From DATKMG01 sp035541995 (lineage in GTDB: Bacteria; Acidobacteriota; Terriglobia; Versatilivoradales; Versatilivoraceae): a DNA stretch of 5,193 nt. The position numbers and the translations under genes are program-made. The DNA is taken from contig DATKMG010000414.1 of NCBI GenBank assembly GCA_035541995.1, positions 1 through 5,193 of the forward strand. Direction: 5' to 3'. Shown here piece by piece: positions 1 to 5,193 of this stretch. Under the pieces are notes generated by a model. That model was given only the letters and a program-made list of their open reading frames with translations, did not search any database and was not told where the DNA came from. Positions within the stretch are counted from its first letter, which is position 1. Each line of letters starts with the position of its first letter.

Positions 1-1
1 T

Positions 2-490
2 AAAGAAAAGCAAGGGATTGGGTTTCACTATTATATTGCCCGATTCTCAGATAACCCTTTGCTCATACTGCTCATGGACTTCATCGAGAGCCTTCTGGCT
101 GACCTGAAAGTTACGCTCAATCCTGGGCCTGAATTCTACGATGAAGTCAAGCAAGACCATCACAAAATCATGGCATGTTTCAGGAGAAAAGACAGTGTGA
201 ATGTCAAAAAAGAAATGGCCGCCCATGTGCTTCGCGTGGGGAACCACATGGCAACATTAGCGGAGACCACTCCTTTCACTCCATCCAGCTTCGAGAGAGA
301 CCACTTTCTCTACACCGAAGCCGGACTGACTACCGATCGACACATATCGGGCAATGAAAGCCCTTTGCCACCGGAGGCGCGGAAATCGCTCCAGGAACTC
401 GGGGTTCTTCTCAGGCATGTGGGCCAAAGGGACCTGTATTTTGTTCAAGTCAAGGATGAACTTCACGCGCAGAGAAGGCGCAAAAAATAA
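2..490 (+). CDS. GntR-superfamily transcriptional regulator, FCD ligand-binding domain (5' partial)
   Basis: The reading frame is already open at position 2, so the true start and the N-terminal winged helix-turn-helix lie outside the window; the internal ATG at 59 would cut the domain in half and is not the start. Visible residues 1-88 match the second half of an FCD domain, the all-helical effector-binding domain of FadR-like GntR regulators. The signature FHYYIARFSDNPLL (residues 8-21) matches the family pattern FHxxIAxASxNPLL, and the typical DHHKIM...RRKD...AAHVLRV stretch follows. His9, His53 and His75 align with the metal-ligand histidines of FCD proteins; the Asp usually four residues before the first His appears to be Gly5. 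After about residue 88 there is a tail of roughly 75 residues ending in a basic RRRKK, longer than usual for the family. It lies directly upstream of and codirectional with the oxidation genes, so it probably regulates them (inference). Effector unknown. Confidence 0.85.
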   Translation, partial: KEKQGIGFHYYIARFSDNPLLILLMDFIESLLADLKVTLNPGPEFYDEVKQDHHKIMACFRRKDSVNVKKEMAAHVLRVGNHMATLAETTPFTPSSFERDHFLYTEAGLTTDRHISGNESPLPPEARKSLQELGVLLRHVGQRDLYFVQVKDELHAQRRRKK

Positions 491-580
491 CAAAAGTTAA
501 GAGGTTTTCGTCAGTTAGTAGTCTTGCGAAATAGCTTTCCGTTTGAAGGGGGGAATCGCGTACACCCTGAAAAATGGAAC

Positions 581-663
581 CGGTTATTTCGAATTTATCG
601 CATTCTTTTCTTCCCTTCCAAACCTGGCCAACAGTGCTAGAAGCGAATGCTGGGAAATAACCG
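581..663. repeat. Widely spaced perfect 10-bp inverted repeat
   Basis: CGGTTATTTC at 581-590 is the exact reverse complement of GAAATAACCG at 654-663. The arms are separated by 63 bp and their centres by 73 bp, close to seven turns of B-DNA. A regulator binding both arms could form a loop, or the arms could be half-sites of separate operators. The repeat is seen directly; the regulatory role is inference, since no known operator consensus is matched. A coincidental 10-bp match in a region of this size is unlikely but not negligible. Confidence 0.4.
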
Positions 664-665
664 TA

Positions 666-676
666 CTCGTGACGAG
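666..676. promoter_or_regulatory. Candidate GntR-type operator palindrome
   Basis: CTCGTGACGAG is a perfect 5-bp inverted repeat around a single central G. GntR-superfamily regulators, including the FCD/FadR branch, bind palindromes built around GT and AC half-sites, and this one contains GT-G-AC. It sits 31 bp upstream of the dehydrogenase start codon and downstream of an FCD regulator gene, a sensible place for a repressor operator. The central spacing is shorter than in the best-known FadR or PdhR sites (three bases), and the symmetry stops after 11 bp, so this is only a candidate. Confidence 0.4.
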
Positions 677-695
677 ATGACTACTCAAATATCGT

Positions 696-701
696 AAGGA
701 G
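696..701 (+). promoter_or_regulatory. Ribosome binding site of the aldehyde dehydrogenase gene
   Basis: AAGGAG lies six bases before the ATG at 708. It decides for this ATG over the second in-frame ATG at 717, which would be 15 bases away. Confidence 0.8.
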
Positions 702-707
702 AAAGAA

Positions 708-2300
708 ATGCATTCTATGGAATCACGCCTTAAAGACGTCAAGTATTGCGTAGATCTTGGGGACAAGCCCTCCAGACTGAAATACTGTGTGAATGGGGAG
801 TGGCTGGAATCGACGACAACGAAATACATGGAGTGTTACAATCCTTCCACTGGTGAGGTTATTGCTCTGGCACCGCAATGTACCGTGAATGAAGTCGAAT
901 CGGCTGTTGCCGCGGCAAAGGCGGCTTTCCCCGCGTGGGCCGACACCCCGCCAAACAAGCGAGCCCAAGTGCTTTTTCACATGAAAGCGCTGCTTGACGA
1001 GCACCTGGAAGAACTTACCTATCTACTTTGCAAAGAAGAGGGTAAATCCTGGACCGAGTCCATGGGTGACGTCTTAAAAGTGACGGAGGTCGTGGAATTC
1101 GCCTGCGGCATCCCTCACTTAATGAAGGGGGAGTCAATCATGAATGTCTCCTCCGGTTACGACACAGTTTTGTACCGTCATCCTCTGGGGGTATTTGCAG
1201 CTATTCCCCCGTGGAACTTTCCAGCAATGATCCCACATGGTTGGATGGCCCCCCTCTGTATAGCCACTGGCAACACTATGGTGTTGAAAGCGGCGAGTTT
1301 TGTCCCACAATCCGCCATGCGCATTCTGGAACTCTGGCAGAAAGCCGGACTTCCTGAAGGCGTTATCAATATCGTAACGGCCGGCAGGAATGAGGCCGAG
1401 CTACTCTTAAGACATCCCGACATCGTGGGCATCGCATTCGTTGGGTCCACAAAGGTCGGTCGCCATATCTATGCCACGGCGGCGGCAAACGGCAAGCGGG
1501 TCCAGGCGATGACAGAAGCTAAAAATCACGCTCTTGTATTGCGTGATTGCAAGCTCGAACGAACCGCAAACGGTATTATCAATGCCTTCTGTGGCTGCGC
1601 TGGAGAGAGATGTATGGCATTGCCTGTTGTCTGTGTGGAAGAGGCGATCGCTGACGAACTCGTAGCTGAAATCAAGAAGCAGGCGGTCCAGAGAAGGATC
1701 GGGGCGGCCTATGACAAATCGACGGAATTGGGGCCTGTTGTTAATGCCGGCCATCTGGAATTCGTAACCGGCTGGATAGAGACCGGCATTCAGGAGGGTG
1801 CCGAACTTGCTCTTGACGGACGCAAACCCAAGGTACCCCCGGGGTGCGAGAAAGGATTCTTTCTCGGGCCGACTATCCTGGATCATGTCAAACCGGGCAT
1901 GAGCTGCGGTGATCAGGAAATATTCGGCCCCGTGCTTTGTGTCAAGCGTGTGAAGAACTATGAAGAAGGACTGGCTGTCATGAACGCCAGCGAATTTGCC
2001 AACGGGTCCGTGATCTATACTCAAAACGGTTATTATGCCAGGGATTTTGCCTATCGCACTCATGCCGGCATGGTGGGGATCAACGTCGGCATACCTGTAC
2101 CAATTGGAATTTTCGGTTTTACCGGGCACAAGAACTCTTTTTTCGGCGATCTCCACATGATGGGCACAGACGGTATTCGCTTTTTCACGGAAGTAAAGAA
2201 TGTCACTTACACGTGGTTCAAGGAGGATGTGAGCGCGCAGGATTCCGAAAAGGTTGATACCTGGGATGGCACGATCACATCCTTGCCGAGGCAAGCTTGA
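708..2300 (+). CDS. CoA-acylating type aldehyde dehydrogenase, methylmalonate-semialdehyde dehydrogenase (MmsA/IolA) family
   Basis: A full-length 530-residue ALDH-superfamily protein, slightly longer than classical MmsA/IolA (about 485-500) because of extra N- and C-terminal residues. Family marks in order: GYDTVLYRHPLGVFA (150-164), PPWNFPAMIP with the oxyanion Asn170, the cofactor-binding Lys194 in MVLK, the Rossmann loop FVGSTKVG (244-251), AKNH (271-274), the catalytic nucleophile Cys302 in AGERCMA, EIFGPVL (404-410), and the MmsA-type C-terminal part with GMVGINV and PVP. Cytosolic; no signal peptide. MmsA/IolA enzymes oxidise (methyl)malonate semialdehyde with NAD+ and CoA to propionyl-CoA or acetyl-CoA. 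The carboxylate-binding Arg301 is kept, but position 124, Arg in Bacillus IolA by my alignment, is Lys here, and the usual Gly before AKNH is Glu270. Membership in this subfamily is strong; the true substrate is uncertain and could be another semialdehyde or aldehyde. First gene of the presumed operon. Confidence 0.9.
   Translation: MHSMESRLKDVKYCVDLGDKPSRLKYCVNGEWLESTTTKYMECYNPSTGEVIALAPQCTVNEVESAVAAAKAAFPAWADTPPNKRAQVLFHMKALLDEHLEELTYLLCKEEGKSWTESMGDVLKVTEVVEFACGIPHLMKGESIMNVSSGYDTVLYRHPLGVFAAIPPWNFPAMIPHGWMAPLCIATGNTMVLKAASFVPQSAMRILELWQKAGLPEGVINIVTAGRNEAELLLRHPDIVGIAFVGSTKVGRHIYATAAANGKRVQAMTEAKNHALVLRDCKLERTANGIINAFCGCAGERCMALPVVCVEEAIADELVAEIKKQAVQRRIGAAYDKSTELGPVVNAGHLEFVTGWIETGIQEGAELALDGRKPKVPPGCEKGFFLGPTILDHVKPGMSCGDQEIFGPVLCVKRVKNYEEGLAVMNASEFANGSVIYTQNGYYARDFAYRTHAGMVGINVGIPVPIGIFGFTGHKNSFFGDLHMMGTDGIRFFTEVKNVTYTWFKEDVSAQDSEKVDTWDGTITSLPRQA
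2282..2295 (+). repeat. Short inverted repeat ending just before the dehydrogenase stop codon
   Basis: CTTGCC at 2282-2287 and GGCAAG at 2290-2295 are exact reverse complements with two bases between them, so RNA could form a small CTTGC/GCAAG stem with a CGAG tetraloop, two bases before the TGA. No run of T follows, so it is not an intrinsic terminator; part of the symmetry may simply come from the codons. Confidence 0.3.
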
Positions 2301-2336
2301 TAGAAGGTGGCGTGAATCGCCCACGATTATTCTCGT

Positions 2337-2388
2337 TGTTTTCAGTCTGAGAGCCATGTTTCTCAAGCAACATCTTAGACTGAGAATA
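2337..2388 (+). promoter_or_regulatory. Long intercistronic hairpin (RNA structure candidate)
   Basis: The outer stem pairs 2337-2351 with 2374-2388: fifteen consecutive pairs including three G-U wobbles, with a solid core of TCAGTCTGAG against CTTAGACTGA. A four-base bulge (AGCC, 2352-2355) is followed by an inner five-pair stem ATGTT (2356-2360) with AACAT (2369-2373), closed by the eight-base loop TCTCAAGC. No T-run follows the right arm, so it does not look like a standard rho-independent terminator. More likely roles are mRNA stabilisation or processing between the dehydrogenase and the flavoprotein cistrons, partial attenuation, or an inverted-repeat protein binding site. It occupies the middle of the 193-bp gap 2301-2493, where I see no other gene or promoter. 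Confidence 0.55.
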
Positions 2389-2481
2389 CCTGGCAGCAAG
2401 GGAACGCAGATTTTCCAAAGCTTATTTGATGTGAGTCTGATACTGCCTACTGGTTTGGCGTTCCCCTTCAAAAAACACAAG

Positions 2482-2487
2482 AAGGAG
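2482..2487 (+). promoter_or_regulatory. Ribosome binding site of the FAD-binding oxidoreductase gene
   Basis: AAGGAG, continued by TGA, lies six bases before the ATG at 2494, the best Shine-Dalgarno match in the window. The strength suggests independent, efficient initiation despite the 193-bp gap after the preceding gene. Confidence 0.8.
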
Positions 2488-2493
2488 TGAGAG

Positions 2494-3972
2494 ATGGCTG
2501 AGTCAAGCGTTCTTCAGAAAGGGCAGGTCACCAAGGGAGCAGCGGATCGAGGAAAAGTCGATTCTGTGCTCAAGGAGCTTGGAAAAATTGTCGGTGAGGC
2601 AAATTGCACGGCAGCCAGACACATCCGGTATGCTTACTCGTATGATATGAGCTTTGTAAAGCCCAAGTTGCCGGACTATGTGGTCATGGCGGACAAGGTT
2701 GAGGAGATCCAGGCGATTCTCCGATTCGCCAACAAGAAAAAGATCCCGGTCGTTCCCTATACTGGCGGCACAAACATTGGCGGGCTGTGTATCCCCGAAC
2801 GGGGGGGCATTCTTCTGGATCTGAAGACGATGGACAACATCGTTAATATCGATCCGGAAGCCCACGTCGCAGTTATAGAGCCAGGTGTCTCTCACGCCAA
2901 ACTGGCCGATGCTTTATACAAACATAAACTGAGATTTGGTTGGCCCGTTGGCCCCCCATCGGCTTCAGTTCTGTCATGCGCCGTTAACCATGGTATCGGC
3001 GGGCTTAACGCCAAGTATGGGTTGAACAGCCAGGAGATCACCAGCATGGAGGTAGTCCTTCCTACCGGTGAGTTGGTGCGGGTAGGGTCCTGCGCAGTCC
3101 GGGAAGATGCTTGGCATAGTTGTCTCCCTTTACCTCAGCTTGATGGTTTGTTTAAGGGCTGGCTCGGTTCAACCGGAGTAGTGACAAAGATTGGCATCAG
3201 TGTGCATCCAATCCCTCCACTTCTCAAGGTTTTCACAGTGTCATGTGACAACGTAGAAGATATGTATTCGTACATGCTCAATCTGAGCAAGTATGAGATG
3301 TGTGATGATCTCACGGCCGTTTCCTGGTGGCTTGCGCAGGTGCCAATCCCTTATCCTTTCAAGGTCAAGCCTGATGATGCTCCGGAATGGTTCAGCTTCG
3401 CGACTACCACCTCTTGGACTGAAAAGGAGCGAGATGCAAGAATAGAAATTTGGGAAAAAGTCTTTGAAGAAGAGCAAAAGAAAGGCACCTCCATCAAGCA
3501 AACCGTCTACCCTGAGGAGGCGTTGAAAGGACGAACCCAACTGCCCAGCCAGGTCGTAGGTTCCACCAAGAACTACTGTAAACAGGGCGGCGGCGGGATA
3601 TCGTGGCCGGGGACCTTTACGCCCGCCAAGGTCTGGGCTCCTGTGTACAACAAGTGGAAAGACCTTCTCATAAAACACAACCTATCGCCGTCCGTGCGGA
3701 TGAGTATGTATCGCGGCGTCCATTACGGCATGCTCAGGGCAATGATCCCGTTCAATAAGCAGAGTGCTAAAGAGACTGAAAATGCAAGACACGCCATCGT
3801 TGAGTGTCTCAAGGTAGATTTGGACGCAGGAGGAATTCCTTATAAGCCGCCGATAGATTTTGCCAATGAAATTAACAAACGGGCCGATCCGGGATATCTG
3901 AACCTCTTGAAGAGAATGAAAAAATTTCTCGACCCGAACGACATTATGAATCCGGGCAAACTCGGCATATGA
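2494..3972 (+). CDS. FAD-binding oxidoreductase of the VAO/PCMH superfamily (GlcD-like)
   Basis: A complete 492-residue protein with no signal peptide or membrane segment. The N-terminal half is an FAD-binding type 4 (PCMH) domain: DYVVMADKVEEIQAIL (61-76), the pyrophosphate loop PVVPYTGGTNIGG (85-97), GILLDLKTMDNIV (105-117), the second FAD loop around GPPSASVLSCAVNHGIGG (153-170) with NAKYG, MEVVLPTGELVRVG (185-198), and DGLFKGWLGSTGVVTKIGI (217-235). The C-terminal half is the substrate-cap domain and ends with the family motif LDPNDIMNPGKLG (479-491). Relatives include glycolate oxidase GlcD, D-lactate dehydrogenases, and vanillyl-alcohol oxidase/4-cresol dehydrogenase; the stretch around GVVTKIGI resembles the latter as I recall it. 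The loop reads TGGT where covalent (BBE-type) enzymes have a His, so FAD is probably not His-linked there. With the Fe-S/CCG gene 37 bp downstream it likely forms a dehydrogenase whose electrons leave through that partner. Substrate unknown: hydroxy acid or alcohol/phenol are options. Confidence 0.85.
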   Translation: MAESSVLQKGQVTKGAADRGKVDSVLKELGKIVGEANCTAARHIRYAYSYDMSFVKPKLPDYVVMADKVEEIQAILRFANKKKIPVVPYTGGTNIGGLCIPERGGILLDLKTMDNIVNIDPEAHVAVIEPGVSHAKLADALYKHKLRFGWPVGPPSASVLSCAVNHGIGGLNAKYGLNSQEITSMEVVLPTGELVRVGSCAVREDAWHSCLPLPQLDGLFKGWLGSTGVVTKIGISVHPIPPLLKVFTVSCDNVEDMYSYMLNLSKYEMCDDLTAVSWWLAQVPIPYPFKVKPDDAPEWFSFATTTSWTEKERDARIEIWEKVFEEEQKKGTSIKQTVYPEEALKGRTQLPSQVVGSTKNYCKQGGGGISWPGTFTPAKVWAPVYNKWKDLLIKHNLSPSVRMSMYRGVHYGMLRAMIPFNKQSAKETENARHAIVECLKVDLDAGGIPYKPPIDFANEINKRADPGYLNLLKRMKKFLDPNDIMNPGKLGI

Positions 3973-3998
3973 GCAATCAACAAAATACATATTCGAAT

Positions 3999-4005
3999 GG
4001 AGAGG
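3999..4005 (+). promoter_or_regulatory. Ribosome binding site of the Fe-S/CCG protein gene
   Basis: GGAGAGG, with overlapping GGAG and GAGG cores, lies four to seven bases before the ATG at 4010. It fixes the start in the 37-bp gap after the flavoprotein stop codon; there is no room for a separate promoter of normal length, so cotranscription is very likely. Confidence 0.7.
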
Positions 4006-4009
4006 AAAA

Positions 4010-5193
4010 ATGAACTGGAAGATTGCTGAGCTGAAAGAGCTTGAGGACAAAATCTGGAGGTGCACCGCTTGTGGGACCTGCAAAGTAGCATATGACTATG
4101 GCCCTCCACCTAAATTTGGAGAAATCTGTCCATCAGGGACCGAATTCGGGTTCGAAGGCTTTATGGCTTCCAAAGGTAAGATCGCGTTTGCTCGAGGTAT
4201 ATTGAGCGGTGAGCTTCCCTGGGACGAAGAGTTATTGGAGGCCATCTACAAATGTACTGTTTGCGCAGGTTGTCAAAGCCAGTGCCAGCTCGATCTCAAG
4301 CCCTACATACCCGAAATTATCGAGGCGATGCGACGTAAGGCTGTTGCTGACGGTGTAGGGCCTCTGCCCCTGCATAAGAACCTTCTTCAATCAATGAAGA
4401 ATTACGACAATCCGTACCAGGGCCCTCGGCGGGTGAGAACGGATTGGACACGTCCCTTTAAGAAGGCTGGCAAGCCTATCAAGGACATCAATAAAGAACC
4501 AGCGCCTGCGCTGCTTTTTGTGGGTTGCACTGGTGCGTTCAATACAGCAGCAAGGGCCGTTCCTACCGCTACTGCATCAATTTTTCAAAAGCTCGGGATA
4601 GATTTCGGGATCCTGGGCGAGAATGAGCTCTGTTGTGGCTCTACGGCAATGCGAGTGGGAGACTCTGAAGAGTTCAAACGGATTGCTACGAAGAACCTTG
4701 AGACCTTCAAACGCTTGCACGATGAGCGCGGTGTCAAGACAATAATCAGTTCTTGCGCTGGATGTTACAGGGCCATAAAGAAGGACTATTTGCTTTCCTC
4801 CGAATACGACAAGGCGATGAAAGGAATAGAGGTCATTCACACAGCTGACTATCTCAACCGCCTCTACAAAGAAGGGAAGCTACAATTCAAGGGTGAACTG
4901 CCCTGGAAAGTGACCTACCACGATCCTTGTCACAGCGGAAGGCATTTGAACAAGTTCATTATTGACCGGGAAGGCAAGCAGCTCTGGAAGGGGGCTTATG
5001 TAGACCTTGATCAGAGCGAATGCCTCTACGAGCAACCCAGGGATTTGCTGAAAGCCATCCCAGGGCTTGAGTTCGTAGAAATGCAACGGATCCGTGGCAA
5101 TGCTTTCTGCTGCGGAGGTGGTGGTGGTGTAATGACCGGATTTGGTGACTGGGCCACCAAGAACGCCGGTCTGAGAGTTCAAGAGGGAGAGGA
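4010..5193 (+). CDS. Fe-S oxidoreductase with two 4Fe-4S motifs and two CCG (cysteine-rich) domains, HdrD/GlcF-like (3' partial)
   Basis: The frame is open from the ATG to the window edge (394 codons), so the C-terminus is missing. Two N-terminal Fe-S motifs are visible: Cys18, Cys21, Cys24 with a distant Cys40-Pro, and a compact CxxCxxCxxxC at Cys82, 85, 88 and 92. A first CCG domain follows: Cys173 (VGCTG), Cys208-Cys209 (ELCCGS) and Cys249/Cys252 (SSCAGC). A second begins at Cys307 (HDPCHSG) and reaches Cys367-Cys368 (AFCCGGGGG); its final CxxC would lie beyond the window. This layout is that of HdrD, GlcF, LutA and GlpC-type proteins, soluble or membrane-associated electron carriers in which the CCG domains hold catalytic Fe-S clusters. 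No membrane segment is visible so far. It probably accepts electrons from the flavoprotein encoded 37 bp upstream and passes them to a quinone or disulfide-type acceptor (inference). Odd points are the 15-residue gap before Cys40 and an insertion in the second CCG domain. Confidence 0.88.
   Translation, partial: MNWKIAELKELEDKIWRCTACGTCKVAYDYGPPPKFGEICPSGTEFGFEGFMASKGKIAFARGILSGELPWDEELLEAIYKCTVCAGCQSQCQLDLKPYIPEIIEAMRRKAVADGVGPLPLHKNLLQSMKNYDNPYQGPRRVRTDWTRPFKKAGKPIKDINKEPAPALLFVGCTGAFNTAARAVPTATASIFQKLGIDFGILGENELCCGSTAMRVGDSEEFKRIATKNLETFKRLHDERGVKTIISSCAGCYRAIKKDYLLSSEYDKAMKGIEVIHTADYLNRLYKEGKLQFKGELPWKVTYHDPCHSGRHLNKFIIDREGKQLWKGAYVDLDQSECLYEQPRDLLKAIPGLEFVEMQRIRGNAFCCGGGGGVMTGFGDWATKNAGLRVQEGE

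Larger units (their letters stand above)
491..707. other. Intergenic region between regulator and aldehyde dehydrogenase (leader/control region)
   Basis: This 217-bp gap holds no plausible gene. It contains an 11-bp palindrome, a widely spaced 10-bp inverted repeat and a good ribosome binding site, each listed separately, and an 8-bp self-complementary AACCGGTT at 578-585 that overlaps the left arm of the inverted repeat. I found no -35/-10 pair with convincing match and spacing and no sigma-54 -24/-12 pair with correct spacing. No strong rho-independent terminator follows the regulator stop codon, so read-through from the regulator gene is possible, but a promoter here is expected from the size of the gap. 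Confidence 0.6.

Noticed and set aside
547..568. Possible AGGG/CCCT stem as a terminator for the regulator gene
   Set aside because: Only four pairs around a loop of about 14 bases and no T-run; too weak to support.
622..640. Sigma-54-like CTGGCC...TGCT pair in the leader region
   Set aside because: The GG and GC elements are eight bases apart rather than ten, and the -24 element matches poorly.
615..643. Extended -10-like TG-C-TAGAAG with CTTCCA upstream at 17 bp
   Set aside because: Only four of six -10 positions and three of six -35 positions match; this level is expected by chance in 217 bp.
2337..2388. Reading the long hairpin as a rho-independent terminator
   Set aside because: The right arm is followed by ATACCTGGCAGC, with no U-run, and the stem is not GC-rich at its base. 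The codirectional neighbour also argues for continued transcription.
1407..2480. Long open frame of 357 codons on the minus strand, antisense to the dehydrogenase
   Set aside because: The + strand frame has unmistakable ALDH motifs throughout; the antisense translation shows no family motif and no credible start signal. Long antisense frames are common opposite genes with this codon use.
2254..2490. Open frame of 78 codons (TTG start) covering the gap between dehydrogenase and flavoprotein and ending four bases before the flavoprotein ATG
   Set aside because: It starts with TTG inside the dehydrogenase gene without a ribosome binding site at the right distance, its middle is the hairpin, and the translation has no recognisable domain or compositional sign of a real protein. 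It is most likely chance.

Overview
The window reads left to right on the + strand as the tail of a regulator gene followed by a three-gene cluster that looks like one transcription unit for an anaerobic oxidation pathway. Nothing in it points to a phage, plasmid, insertion sequence, CRISPR array or RNA gene. The gene content (a CoA-acylating type aldehyde dehydrogenase, a GlcD/VAO-type flavoprotein and an HdrD/GlcF-like Fe-S protein with cysteine-rich CCG domains) is typical of strictly anaerobic, often sulfate-reducing or syntrophic, Desulfobacterota. That placement is an inference from family content, not from a marker gene.

Layout. Positions 2-490 carry the C-terminal part of a GntR-superfamily (FCD-type) transcription regulator whose DNA-binding half lies before the window. 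Positions 491-707 are a 217-bp gap with an 11-bp palindrome of the GT-N-AC kind used by GntR regulators and a 10-bp inverted repeat whose arms are 73 bp apart centre to centre. Positions 708-2300 encode a complete methylmalonate-semialdehyde-dehydrogenase-like (MmsA/IolA) aldehyde dehydrogenase. Positions 2301-2493 are a 193-bp gap dominated by a long imperfect hairpin without a U-tract. Positions 2494-3972 encode a complete FAD-binding oxidoreductase, and after only 37 bp an Fe-S/CCG-domain protein starts at 4010 and runs off the right edge (394 codons visible).

How they may work together (inference). The flavoprotein would oxidise an organic substrate such as a hydroxy acid or alcohol and pass electrons to the Fe-S/CCG partner, which would hand them to a quinone or a thiol/disulfide-type acceptor, as in GlcD/GlcF or LutA-like pairs. 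The aldehyde dehydrogenase would convert a (semi)aldehyde of the same pathway to an acyl-CoA with NAD+. The upstream FCD regulator would sense the substrate or a product. The substrate cannot be read from the sequence. The dehydrogenase differs from classical MmsA at two positions near the active site (Lys at 124, Glu at 270), so a substrate other than methylmalonate semialdehyde is quite possible.
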